Shown here piece after piece: positions 9,489-22,084 of a stretch of 64,000 nucleotides of DNA. Within the stretch, counting starts at the first letter, position 1; each line of letters starts with the position of its first letter. The notes below the pieces were generated by a model. That model made no database searches and was not told the origin of the DNA. It saw only the letters and a list, made by a program, of their open reading frames with translations. A program made the translations under genes and the position numbers. Source of the stretch: Hirsutella rhossiliensis (lineage: Eukaryota > Ascomycota > Sordariomycetes > Hypocreales > Ophiocordycipitaceae); assembly GCF_020360975.1 (NCBI RefSeq), contig NW_025408682.1, positions 496,001 to 560,000 on the forward strand. Direction: 5' to 3'.

Positions 9489-10747
9489 TCACCGTCGGCC
9501 GCGGCCCCGCCCCCCGGGCGCCCCTGGCATCCCTGGCATCCCTGGCATCCCTCCGCCCATGCCCATCTGCCGCATCATGCCCTGCAGGTCCATTCCGCCA
9601 GGCATCCCTCCGCCGCCGCCGCCGCCGCCGCCGCCCAGCATCCTCATCAGCGAGCCCATGTCCGGCATTCCGCCCGGGACCCCGCCAGCGCCGCCGGCGC
9701 CTCCGCCCATGCTCTGCAGTCGCTTTTGCATCGCCGCCATTTGCTGCGCCTTGTTGCCGCCGCCCATGGCCTGCTGCGCCCTCTGCATGTTCTTCATGTT
9801 GCCGCCCATCTTCTTGGCCATGCCCGCCATCATCCGTTGCTGCGTCAGCAGGTCCTCGACCTCGCGCACCGACGTGCCCGAGCCCCGTGCTATCCTCGTC
9901 ATCCTGCTCGGCTGCTCAATCAGCAGCTTGCCGTCCGAGTCCAGCTCCTTGTCCGTCATCGAGTCGCAGATGTAAATCATGCGCTTGAGCTTGGCCCCGC
10001 CCTCCTCGTCGTCCATGCCCTGCATCATGCTGCTCATGCCGGGAATCATGCCCGCCATCTTGGACAGGGGGCCCATCTTCATGATGTTGGACAGCTGGTC
10101 GCGCAGATCCCGGACCGTAAAGATGCCCTCTTGGATGTGCTTGATGGTGTCCTTTTGGTTCAGGTTGAGGCTCTGCACGTGCTCCACCAGGCCCGCCATA
10201 TCGCCCATGCCCAGCAGCTTCTGCACAAACGGCTGCGGGGCGAAGCGCTCGAGGTCCAGCATGTGCTCGCCGGTGCCGATGAAGACGATGGGCGTGCGCG
10301 TCGCGGCGACGGCCGAGATGGCGCCGCCTCCGTGCGCGTGGCCGTCCGTCTTGGTGATGATGATGGCTCCAAAATCGGCCGCCTCCTTGAAGGCCTTGGC
10401 CTGCGACTCGGCCTGTTGACCAATGGATGCATCGAGCACCATGATGGTCTCGTCGGGCCGAATTGCCCGCTGAATGTCCACCATTTCTTGGAACAAAGCC
10501 GACTCCTGGCGATGCCGACCCGACGTGTCGACAATGATGATGTCAAACTTGTCCTTTTTGAACTGCTCGACACCGGCCCGGGCCACGGCGGCGGGGTCCG
10601 TCTCGGTGAGGGAGCCATAATACGGAATCTTGGCCTTGGTCGCGTTCTGCTTCAGCTGATCAAAGGCTCCGGCTCGAAACGTGTCGGCGCAGACGAGGCA
10701 CGAGCGCAAGCCCCTGGTCTGGTAATGGCGTGCCAGCTTGGTGCACG

Positions 10748-10778
<31 letters not shown>

Positions 10779-11176
10779 GAACATGATGACGTTGGACCTG
10801 CCCTTTTTGGGCTTGAACGGCTCGGTGTGCGGATCGACCAGCTGGACGAGTTCGTCGAAAACCGTCTTTTGGATGAGCCGCTTCTTGTTGACAGCCGGGG
10901 GGAGCTCTTTGAAGTTGACGGCGCCCTTGATGGACTTGCGCAGCTGTCCGACCAGTCGCACGTTGACGTCGGCTTCGAGGAGGGCGGCGCAGATTTCCTT
11001 GAGCATCGAGTCGAAGGCCTGTTTGCGCGTGAGGAGGCTCGGTCAGTCTGCGGCACGCGGCGACAGGGCCAGGATCAGGCGGCCGAGCAGTTCCTCACCT
11101 TTTCGTCGAGGTTCTGGTCCCTCGTCAGGTTGGTGACGGCCGCATTGATGCGGCGGCCGAGATCTTGGAGAACCAT
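9489..11176 (-). CDS. srp54: Signal recognition particle 54-kDa subunit (SRP54)
   Basis: GTPase of the signal recognition particle; binds signal peptides on ribosomes and docks with the SRP receptor at the ER. Two exons: 11176-11099 and 11018-9489, intron 80 nt, 535 aa, the usual length. The join gives [24 protein letters not shown] domain about 1-90. The G domain has [15 protein letters not shown] (G1), DTSGRHRQ (G3) and [10 protein letters not shown] (G4). The Met-rich M domain follows, with [10 protein letters not shown] and a C-terminal Gly/Met tail including ten Gly in a row. All GTPase motifs are intact. The start [10 protein letters not shown] matches the family N-terminus. A 639-aa open frame on the opposite strand is an artefact of GC-rich codon use. 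Confidence 0.97.
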
Positions 11177-11593
11177 GGCGGAGATGCAGAGCCTCCTGGG
11201 CGTCAACGGCCGCAGGCGGCAGAGGTTTGTGAGGGGGTGGGAGGCAAGCGATAGTGGTGACGGATCGCCAGGCCTCGCGTTTTGGAGATGCTGACGCTGT
11301 GCCACACCCGTCACTTCGTAGGTGCCATCGGGCGGTGGGAGACCAAGACGCGCGGATGGCGCATCAACTTTTTCCCGCCCGCAGACAGTGCTCCCGCAAA
11401 GACAGTGCGTTTCTATGCAAATGGGCACTGTACCTTACACGGAGCACCTGATACATTCATCACGACCGAGCGGAAGCAATCACGAACCGCCGACTTTCGG
11501 CACTTTCATCAGGGCTTCATGTCGCTAACAATACAGGCTCCAGGAAGCAGGAACAAGTCGAAGAATTTACACACCGTCGTACCTTCGGCTTCG
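11177..11593. other. Intergenic region
   Basis: Separates the srp54 start from the stop of the XlnR-family gene, both on the minus strand. It should hold the srp54 promoter. No gene seen. Confidence 0.5.
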
Positions 11594-14500
11594 TCACAAG
11601 GCCAGTCCCCTGGCGCCCTTTGTCCACCGATATAGCGACAGCGCTCTGCGTCTGGCTCGGTGCTCCTCCCAGTTGGTCGTCCCCGATCCACGGACGCTAT
11701 ACAGGGTGGATCGCACAACCTTGCGGAAGTTTTTCTGTTCCTCGCGTCAGCCTCTTGCACCCGATGCCGACGCCCCTCATCTTCTTACCTGAAACTCCGT
11801 GCTCAGGGTGACGACGCACACCTCGTGGGCCCGGATGATGTTCTCGCACGCCTGTTCGACCGACTCGTTGGGGCCCAGCTGGGGCATGCGGTCCGCGAAG
11901 AGCAGGAGGATGAAACTGCCCTGCAAGAGGTAGATGCCGAACAGGTACGACATGAATGTGAGCTCCGGGTCGAGGGCCAGGATGGTCGACACCGACTGCG
12001 ATGCCGAGATGGCATGGGCGGCACACTCGGTAAACCGCTTCGACGTGATCCAGTCGTCGCCGTCGTCCAGCATAGATATCGCGTCCCACTTGCCATGCAG
12101 CAACACGTGGAGAACGTGCAGAATGTGCGTGCTGTACGCCTTGACGAGACGCACCTTGGTCCGGTCGGTGGCATCGTGTGCCATTCGCATCCCCTCCTGG
12201 TACAGCGCCGGCGTGGACAGCCCGGTCACGAGGTCCCTATTGGCATGGACGGGAGTGCCGAGCGACGAAAGAGGACTGTTCAAGGGGGCGTCGGCCGTCA
12301 AGGAGGCCAGGCTCAATTCGTAGCTTGCCAGGAGTTCCTGAACGACGGCCACGGAATGGCCGTCTTGCTGTGCGCCGAGCCGAGGGTGGCGACGGCGGTG
12401 GTGCACCTCGATGATGTCGCCGAGAATCGCCATCATGGGCAGAAAGTACTCGAAGAAGCCCGTACCGCTGGCCAGTGTCGGTGGCCCTACCGTTCTCATG
12501 GGCAGGTCCCTCGCCAGAATCACGTCGAGGTTCTCCCACACGGCTTCCGGCAATGGGGCTACAGACTCGGTAAGCTCATGTTTCACCGAGGCGGTCCCCC
12601 GTTCATTGTAGGGGCCGCAACGACTCACCATACACCTCGCAATACGAATCTGGCATGGAGAGCACGGTGTTAAAGGACAAACCGAGATGTCGATCGAGGC
12701 TGTACAGGAGCCAAAACACTCTCCTGCGCTCCTCGCGACGCTCCAGGTTGGCCAACGACGTGTCTCCATTGTCTCTGTGGCATGGGCAGAGGGGATTTGC
12801 GCACGGCGAGACTGGAGCCGAGCACCGCTCGTCCTCGCGGTTGAGCCGGAGCGAGAAGGCCAGCCGGACCGCCTTGGACCACCACTTGTAGCAGTCGGAC
12901 TTGAAGTCGCCCCCGGACACGGCAATGGACAGCAGGATAAAGGTCAGCACGTCGTCAATCACCCCCGCGGGCTCGTTAGCCGCCGTGGTCATCGGGACCG
13001 AAGCCGGGTTGGGCAGACTGGGGTGGGGGGTCTCGTTTTCGGCTCGTAAACCTCCTGAGCTTGATTGTGAGCTTCGACGAAGCAGTCGAGGACTGGGCTC
13101 GGTAGAATGCCTACCATGAATGCGCCTCCACCTGTCCGGGTCTCGCTCCGAGACAAGCGAGGTGGCGAGATCGTACAGGTCGTTGACCACCCTGGCGCGA
13201 GTGCCCGGGACATGGAGCAGCATGACGTCGGCCGTCTGCGCAACGCACCAGAGAATGGTGGCCAGGAGAGCAGGCGTCGTGTGTCTCGGGTTCGTCGGAT
13301 GCGTAATGGACTTTTTGCGAAAGATCCTGGTGAGAATGTACGGCGAGGCGCCCCGGAAGAGCGAACTGCCCGGATCCGTGAGGAATATGTCGAGGAGCTC
13401 GCACGCCACCGAGGCGGGTATGATGCGGCGGATAAAGGGGAGCACCGGATCGAGGAACCTGTAGCAGCACTCTTCGGTCGGCGCGCGCGGCATGACGTCC
13501 GGGAGGAACCCATCGGGGGCCGTCGTGGCCGTGCTGACGGACGCCCCCGGCCTGTCGGTGCTGGCAAGCGAGCGAAAGGAAGTCCGCCGCCGGCGGGTCC
13601 GGGCAAACTCGGCCGACTGCGATCCGGTGGCCGGCGAAGGGTAGCCGGCGCTCTCGTCAGAGATGAGCATCTCGGACTCGGCCATGTGACCCTCCAGGGC
13701 GCTGACCGAAGAGGGGGCGGCATGCAGTCGGAATGCGGGGCCGTCGGCGGAAAGGGGCGGGCGCGGCGACCGTTGGATGCCAGCTTGGGTCAGCGACGGG
13801 ATCGACATGGCGTGCATGGAGCGAGGCATCGTCGCCTGCGGGATGTTGATGTCGCTATCGCGCCGCGGGGGCTCTCGAGGAGGGTGGGGGTCCTGATCCA
13901 TCGGCTCCGGTTGCCCAAGGGTCGGCTCGTGCGAGGGCTTGGGGGCGCTTCTCGGGGCGGACGCGGGTGCGCTGATGGCGGACGCGGGCGGCGTCGCAGG
14001 CGGCGAGGAGTGGCTGGCCTGGTCGCTATCACGGCTGACGCTGCCGCGTGAGCCCGATCTGCTCCATGGCGAGCCGAGGGAGGGCTGGATTCGCACGTAC
14101 GCAGAGGCAGGCAGGCGGCCCCTTTTCTTCACCTCACGAGTGTACCGACAGGTGTATCCGTATTCTTCGGTGGGAGAGAGACATTGACCGACGAGTCAGC
14201 TTGTTGCGAGGGGTTTGGTCGGGACAGCAGCTCGTAGCTCAAGTTCCAGGCCCTCTGGCTGGTCATGAGGATGGAACAGGCGACTGCGCGAGAGGGAGGC
14301 GGATGGGAGAGGCTCACCTTGGCAGCGGCGACAAGGGCTGCCGCATTCCGCGAGTCGTGTCAGCGAGCCAGCATACGTGCACCAAAGACGACACAGCCAA
14401 AGGGACACAGCCAAAGGGACACAGCCAAAGGGCCAACTCACGATTCGCCGTCGCATCGCGTCCTCGATGTGCTGCACTTGTCGCACGCTCGCCTCGTCCG

Positions 14501-14680
14501 TCTCCTCGGCCGCGCATGCTCCTGCTCCTGCTCCTGAACCTGCATCGGCACCGGCGCATTCGGCTGAACTTGGACTTGAGCCCGGTCCGGCACGGGCCCG
14601 GCATCGGCATCGGCATCGGCATTGGGAGAGCGCGGCGCATTCTCCGCGCCATCTCGGTCGCCGGCCTCGGGCTGCGCCAT
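11594..14680 (-). CDS. XlnR-family Zn2Cys6 transcription factor
   Basis: Nuclear activator related to the xylanase/cellulase regulators XlnR/Xyr1. Six exons, 881 aa: 14680-14442, 14337-14318 (20 nt), 14164-13115, 13054-12629, 12558-11789 and 11734-11594. The joins restore a perfect CX2CX6CX5CX2CX6C cluster at residues 66-92 (CDKCSTSRTRC / PCRRC / QEYGYTC), then KKRGR. The 20-nt exon alone codes the PCRRC half. The 60-nt intron 13114-13055 is in frame; removing it gives RRIHGGLRAE as in XlnR. The middle region carries PTEECCYRFLDPVLPFI, LLATILWCVAQTADV, SIAVSGGDFKSDC and GTGFFEYFLPMMAILGDII. The tail ends ALSLYRWTKG...LAL, the XlnR C-terminal signature. The zinc cluster differs from that of Xyr1 (CDQCNQLRTKC, from memory), so this is probably a paralogue; targets are unknown. 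Confidence 0.9.
14390..14431 (+). repeat. Three perfect 14-bp tandem copies in intron 1 of the XlnR-like gene
   Basis: The unit GACACAGCCAAAGG occurs three times without change at 14390-14403, 14404-14417 and 14418-14431, directly next to the 5' splice site of the intron that precedes the microexon. Confidence 0.95.
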
Positions 14681-17274
14681 TGCGATTGGCGGATGCGCGT
14701 TGGGGGCCCGTCTGCGATGAAAGACGGGCTTCCACTGTCCGGACTCGGGGGCCGGGCCCTCCTGTCGCCATGCGGGGAGACGGAGGGTGAGAGGGAGAGC
14801 ACGAGCGCTGGCGGGGTGGGGGAGAGGAGGGGGGGGGTATGGCGGGGGAGGAGGTTGATTACGACTGTTGTCTTGGACAAGGGAGAGAAAGCGCGCAAGC
14901 CAACGGGCTTTGAGGCTGGCACCGGAGCCGGATCTTGACTTCGGGAGCACACTTCGATCAACGCAGGTAGGGGAGGGAGCATGTGCCTGTTTGTTGGCGA
15001 CGATTTGATGGTCTTCTCCGCCTTATTCGCCGGGCGGGCGAGGGAGTCGGAAATGCGAGTTCGGAGGCACGGACGACGGAGCGAGTAATGCCCTTTTGCG
15101 CTGCCGCCTCGGGATCGAAGGCAATAAACCTTAATAAAATCGTGGGGGGCAAATGTTGCGAGCAAGGAAGCTCAAGGTTCTGGGAATCTCGGGTGGGCTG
15201 GCCGAATTGGGGTGAGGGTTTGCCAAGCAAATCATCCGACCCTCACCTCTCCTCCCTCCTCTCTGCCTGTCTCCTTTTTCTTTCTTCCCCCACCCCAACG
15301 ACACAAAGGGGCCATCGATCGTCGATTCCGGTGGAGGCCGGCCTGGGTGGAAACGACACCACTGGACCTGGACAGGATGTGGAGAGATGCTTGAGGCAAG
15401 TCCATTTCTACTTGTACAGCGAAACGCATCTTGGGAGAGACGATGCTGACTCGCAGTCTCGAGGCTTCCAAAAAAAAAAACGAGATTCAGGGCGCGGATG
15501 ACTCTGTGTTACACGTGCAAGGAGTAAATCAATCGGTCATGTATAAATAGTATACGCAACGACGGCATGTCGCGAGTCGGTGCGAGCTCCTCGGCCCTTC
15601 CTTTGGGTAGCACAGGCGTAGCATCGACGACTGCTGCTTGTGGGGAATCGGGGGGTCCATCAGCTTCAGCCATGCGTCTGTCAGACACCCGCGGCCGCGA
15701 GTCTTGTCTGTCCGTGTCACAAGGCATCGTCAACACGTGCGGTCCAACGACGACTTGGCTGCGGTACAGGACTGCAGTGCTGTCGTGCGAGCATATTCCC
15801 GACGCCGTCTGCGCATTCCTTTACCTCGAGTATACCCCGGGGTTGCCGCCTGAGTCGTCAATATTCACCGGCGACGGAGAGGGGGGGCGGTGCAGAAATA
15901 CGGCAACGTTTAACCGCCTGATGGCGGGCACCGATTTTCCCTACTAATAAGCAAGAGAGAGGGGAAAGAGTGGCTCTTCTTGTTTGCGGGTTGCGTCTAA
16001 TATATCTGTTGTGTCTTCAATAGGGCCGGCTTCTTCCCTAGAAGACCAGCCCACGTGGATGCAACTGGCTTTCTGGTGGCTTCAGTCCCATGGACACACA
16101 AAGTCTACCCAGGCCCGGTCCCCACCGTGGGCCAACGGATCCGGCCGGGCTGCTTCGGAATGCCACTGCGACGGGGTAGCGGAGCGAAGAACCTTCGCTG
16201 CAACGTCGGCGATGCCAGGGGAATCCACGAGCTGCCCCCAACCGGCTTCCTACTCCCTTCCTTGGCCTTGTGCGACGGGGAATCACGGACAGTTTCCACC
16301 GACGGGCACTTTGGAGACGCGCTCCCGCCGTCCAGGTCCATGAGTGTTTGGTGCGCCGCCCGGCGCAAAAAAAACTCCTCCGGTTAAGCTTCCCGGACCC
16401 CCTTGCTTGGCCCTCTCCGCTGTTCGGGCGGCGTCCCGAGCCCTCTGCCGGGGGGACTTCGTCTTGGTCTCCGTGGAGATGGATGGCAGGTAGGCTCAGT
16501 TGGCTATATGCATGGCACACGCATCTTCATGCTTCCAGCTTTGAATGGGGCCAGGACATCCTTTGCTGCCACGCTGCGAGAAGCAGGGTCAACCGGCTCA
16601 TGCAACGTTTTTTTCCATATTTCCTCATCACCTTCGGCCATACGGGAGCGCAAATAGTCATGGCTGGCAAGGTTGGCGAAGACGCTGGCCTTCCGGCATG
16701 GGGACGAGCGGAGGGACTGACCCGGCCACGCATCTCATCAGCTGAATATGATCCGATAAACCGAGCACCTTGATGACCCCTGCCTGCCATTCTCCACCCG
16801 ACACTCGTGCTAGCGTCGCCCTTGGCATCCGGGGAGAGTCAACGCATGGAAAGGTCGGGCTTGAGGAAACCTTGAGTCGCCATATCTGAGGAACACATCA
16901 AGTCGACCGGGCCAACGTCTTAGAGGAGACAGATTCGCCTACTTGGCCCCTGTGTTTGTATCCCATCGTGTCTCTTAACCCCGTCTCGCGTCTTGAAGCA
17001 GCATTCTAATCCGGTATTGCGCGATTGGAAATCTCAGAAGATGACTGCTTGGCCCAAGGAGCAGGACTAGAAAATGGGCGCCTCTGCTCTTAAGACGATG
17101 GCTTCATCTCGGTTCGCTCCACATCATTATCGCTGCCCTCGAGCCTTCATGCGCCGCCTCCCACACTCCAATGTCGAGCCGTCCTGACCCAGATCCGACA
17201 CGCCATTTCGCACACTTGGTCGCAGCAAGAGCGCCTTCACGGCCCTCGAGACGAGGATAGCATGATGGCCGAAA
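14681..17274. other. Long intergenic region
   Basis: About 2.6 kb with many short frames, none with recognisable domains or convincing codon structure. It should contain the long promoter of the XlnR-like gene and the 3' flank of the dehydrogenase gene. An A10 run lies at about 15471-15480. Confidence 0.45.
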
Positions 17275-18157
17275 TCACATCCAACCCCCATCCACCGAAT
17301 AAACACTGCCGCTGACAAAGGTGCTCTCGGGGCCCAGCAGAAACGCAATGACGCTCGCCGTCTCCTCGGCCGTGCCCTGCCGCCTAAACGCCGTCGGCTC
17401 GTCAAAGGGCGCGTCGTCGGGCCGCCCGCTCAGGTGCCAGTGCTTGAGCATCAGCGGCGTGTAGATGGCGCCCGGGGCGACGCTGTTGACGCGCACCTCG
17501 CGCTCGCCGTTCTCCAGCGCGGCCGCCTTGGTGAGCCCGATGACGGCGTGCTTGCTCGCGTCGTAGGCGGCGTGTCTCGCGAAACCTGCGGCTTGCCCGT
17601 GTAAGTCTAGGATTGGCTCTCCATGGACATGCTGTCCATACGTGGTCTGCATGCACACACACGCAAACACAGATTGGTTACATACCCTTGAGGCCGTGGA
17701 CCGACGAGACGTTGACAATGGAGCCGCCGTCGACAATGTTGCGCAGCTCTGCCCTCAGGCAATACATTGTGCCCGTGAGATTGACGCCGATGATGCGGTC
17801 CCACTCGCCGTCGTCGAGCTCCGAGACGGCCGCAACGCCGTGTGCCGTCCCGATGATGCCGGCAATGTTGGCCGCACCGTCCAGGCGACTATACGTCGCG
17901 ATAATCGAGTCGATCCAGGCGTCGACCTGGCTGCGCTTCGAGACATCGACCTCGGTGGCCGTAAAGGGGGCACCGAGCGAGCCAAAGTGGGCTTCAGCCG
18001 CCCGCAAGCCATCGCGGTCCACGTCGGCGATGCAGACGGTTGCCCCCCTATCCGAGAGGATCTTTGCCGTCGCTAGGCCGATGCCGCTCGCTCCGCCCGT
18101 GATGGCAAAGACTTTGTCCACGAGCGGCCCATGCTGCGAGCTGGGTTTGAGAGTCAT
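17275..18157 (-). CDS. Short-chain dehydrogenase/reductase
   Basis: Classical NAD(P)-dependent SDR of 260 aa. Two exons: 18157-17686 and 17585-17275, intron 100 nt (GTATGT...CAG). The join gives HGLKGFARHAAYDASKHAV. The cofactor motif is TGGASGIG (about 20-27). IADVDRDGL has an acidic residue after beta-2, which favours NAD(H). NIAG replaces the usual NNAG; VNVSS supplies the catalytic Ser and YDASK the Tyr/Lys pair. The C-terminal block VNSVAPGAIYTPL and the ending SVDGGWM are typical. Substrate is unknown; no adjacent pathway genes point to one. It could act in polyol, sterol or secondary metabolism. Confidence 0.92.
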
Positions 18158-19636
18158 GTCATCTACGCTGGGGGCAGCGCCTTGTACGACCCTGCTGCCG
18201 AGCGGCCGGGCGAATCGAATCAGTGCCTGGACGTCCGTGGCAGCATGCGGATGCGGCGATGTCGAGGAAGGCGGCTGGACGGAAGGGTGGGATTCGAGGC
18301 TTTTATCTCAAGCACGGGTTGAGCCTTTCCGAGCAGATGTAGGAGACACTTGCAAGTGTCGCCCATATGATCGAAGAAGGAGAGAGTACCAAGGCCTCTG
18401 ATTTTCGTACAAGACGTAGATCGAGCGAGGCATATATATACCTGGCGTGTGCGAATAGGGGTCAGTGACGGAGAGTAGGGCTCGATAGGCCCTTTACCGA
18501 CCACAAGGCATGCCTTTTGTCTATACGACGCGCGTGCCCAGATAGCATGCCGAATCCGCGGCTTGCCGTCGCAAGACAAGAATGCCCATCAGGTCGTGTA
18601 TGCACAGTCCATCCCAGTAGGGGATCCCGTATGTGCAGTATGTACGATGCCAAGGGCGCAATAAGAAGCGTCGGCTCCGTCAGCGTACATTCCAAGTCCA
18701 GGTCCACTTATTCTAGCCGACGGTTAATGTGTGAAATATCCGACGGCAGAAAAGCTGGTGTTGGTGCAGAGCCTTGGGATGGCCCTCGGTGTTAGACCCG
18801 GGAACCGCAACCATTTTACCCCCTGAGTTGGCCACGTTACCAGGCGAGCGCTCAACCTTGGCCACGATAAGCTTCCACCACGTTTATTTTCACGGCAGCA
18901 CTAAAGAGTGACCCCGGTCCCAAAAAAGAGACATGCTCCGGCATTCTGATCGGTCACATGCACCTGAGCTTCAACGGCCGCCGTATGTCCATCGTCATTC
19001 GTCGTCACAGCTTGGCAACCCGCAGTTTACCGCGACACGTCGTTTAGTCGCGATTCAATCATATACTTGAACAATCTCCGATGAGTGCTTCTCCCCCTCG
19101 AGCCATGTGATACGCACGGCGAGCAGGAGCGCCGTTACCTGCTTTATCGCTTCGCCATCACATGCCAGGCTTCCGGATCGGGTACATTTGTTGCATGAAT
19201 GGCGCTTCTACTGGATCCTGACGTGTACTTGGCTCTCGGGGCGATCTCGCGGGTAAAGGCGGGCTCGAGCTCATCTGATCCCCTCGTCACCGGGAAAGGG
19301 CCGACTCGAGACTACTTATATGCCTTGAGGTTTCCTGGGCCAGTGCCGTCGCGAAAACGGCCCAGCTTGGATTGGTGCCAGCTTCTGTGAGTGGCTTTTC
19401 TCTGTGTCACATTTACGTGAAAAGGAAGCTCTCCTGGTTTGGTTCGCCATCAGTACTTGTAAGTCGGCTGTATCGGGCTCCGACGCATGACGCGGCGGCC
19501 ATGCGGGGAGTCAAGTGCACCGGCACCGGAGCCCGCCCGTGGCTTCAGGATCATTGCAGCTTCACTTCATGTTGCCAGCTTGCAATCCACAACGTGGCCA
19601 GAAACGGCTTGATTTGAGCGCGGCACAAACAACGCC
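18158..19636. other. Intergenic region between divergent genes
   Basis: Shared upstream region of the dehydrogenase (-) and methyltransferase (+) genes. A TATA-rich stretch lies at about 18430-18441. No gene seen. Confidence 0.5.
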
Positions 19637-20466
19637 ATGTCTTCTCCCACAGCGCAGCGCGAGGCATCTGTCCCCCCCTCCAACGTCATGGCCGGCGTCC
19701 CGGAGCATATTCTGCGACTCCTGGGCCGGCTCCACGCCGAGTCTGCGGAGCAGGAGGCCCGGATTCGCCCGGACGAGCTCCATGGCGACTCGCTGGCCGG
19801 GACCACGCGGGACAAGTTCATTGCCCTCGACCAGGATAAGGCGCAGTGTGTCTATGCCCTCTGCCGTGCCATCGGCGCCCGCACCATCGTCGAAGCCGGC
19901 ACGTCGTTTGGCGTCAGCACCATCTACCTCGCCTTGGCTGCGGCTGCCAACACCTCGAGCGCTGCCGACAGCCGTTCGGCGAGAGTGATTGCGACCGAGC
20001 ACGAGCCCACCAAGGCGGTGCGCGCTCGGGAACACTGGCGTCAGTGTGGCGATGCCGTCGGCAGTGTCATAGAGCTCCGCGAGGGGGACTTGCTCGAGAC
20101 GCTAAAGGACGATCTGGGCGAGGTGGACTTTTTGCTTCTGGACAGTAAGGCCTCTCTCATCTCCGTCTGTACAGGCGGATATGGCAGTGGCTGAAGCCGG
20201 ATCGATGGGCCTGCGAATGCTCATCATCGTTGCACACTTGCTGACGCTTACATATAATAGTCTGGACGCCCATGGCCCTTCCAACGCTGCAGCTTGTCCA
20301 GCCCAGAATGCGTCGCGGAGCCGTGATCATCACGGACAACACCATAAAGGCTGCCGAGGGCTACAAAGAGCTGCTGAATCACCTGCGCGGCCCGGCCAGT
20401 CCTTTTATCAACGTTACGCTGCCTTACAGCAATGGGCTCGAAATGAGCATTTACTTGCCGCAGTAA
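19637..20466 (+). CDS. SAM-dependent O-methyltransferase
   Basis: Class I methyltransferase of the small O-methyltransferase type, 237 aa. Two exons: 19637-20144 and 20261-20466, intron 116 nt (GTAAGG...TAG). The join gives FLLLDIWTPMALPTLQLV. SAM-binding motif I is TIVEAGTSFGVSTIYLALA; an ATEHEP block follows, with the acidic ribose-binding residue. LGEVDFLLLD precedes the family's VQPRMRRGAVIITDN. The product would be cytosolic, with no signal peptide. Family members methylate small hydroxylated molecules; the substrate is not indicated here. It is divergent from the SDR gene across 1.5 kb. Confidence 0.9.
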
Positions 20467-20699
20467 GCGAGTGCACTCAGGACAGTCAAAGATCAGAAAC
20501 GTCTCGCTCAAACTGAAAACATATAAATTTAGTCTCGTCAAGGAAAGAAAGAAGTGAGAAAAAGCCTCCTTGCCACTGCTCTACAGAAGCCGTCATCCAA
20601 TGTAAACAATCGTGATCCACCGTGTAGAAAGGCGCCCGGCTCCCGCGGTGGCGCAATATATACATGAAGCCGCATGAAGCTCGACATGAAAAGGGATGC

Positions 20700-22084
<1,385 letters not shown>

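Noticed and set aside
9375..11294. 639-codon plus-strand open frame opposite srp54
   Set aside because: It is longer than the true SRP54 frame but composed of low-complexity His/Arg/Ala text; a mirror artefact of GC-rich third positions in srp54.
13107..14051. 314-codon plus-strand frame opposite the XlnR-like gene
   Set aside because: Arg/Gly-rich antisense shadow; the minus strand carries conserved motifs.
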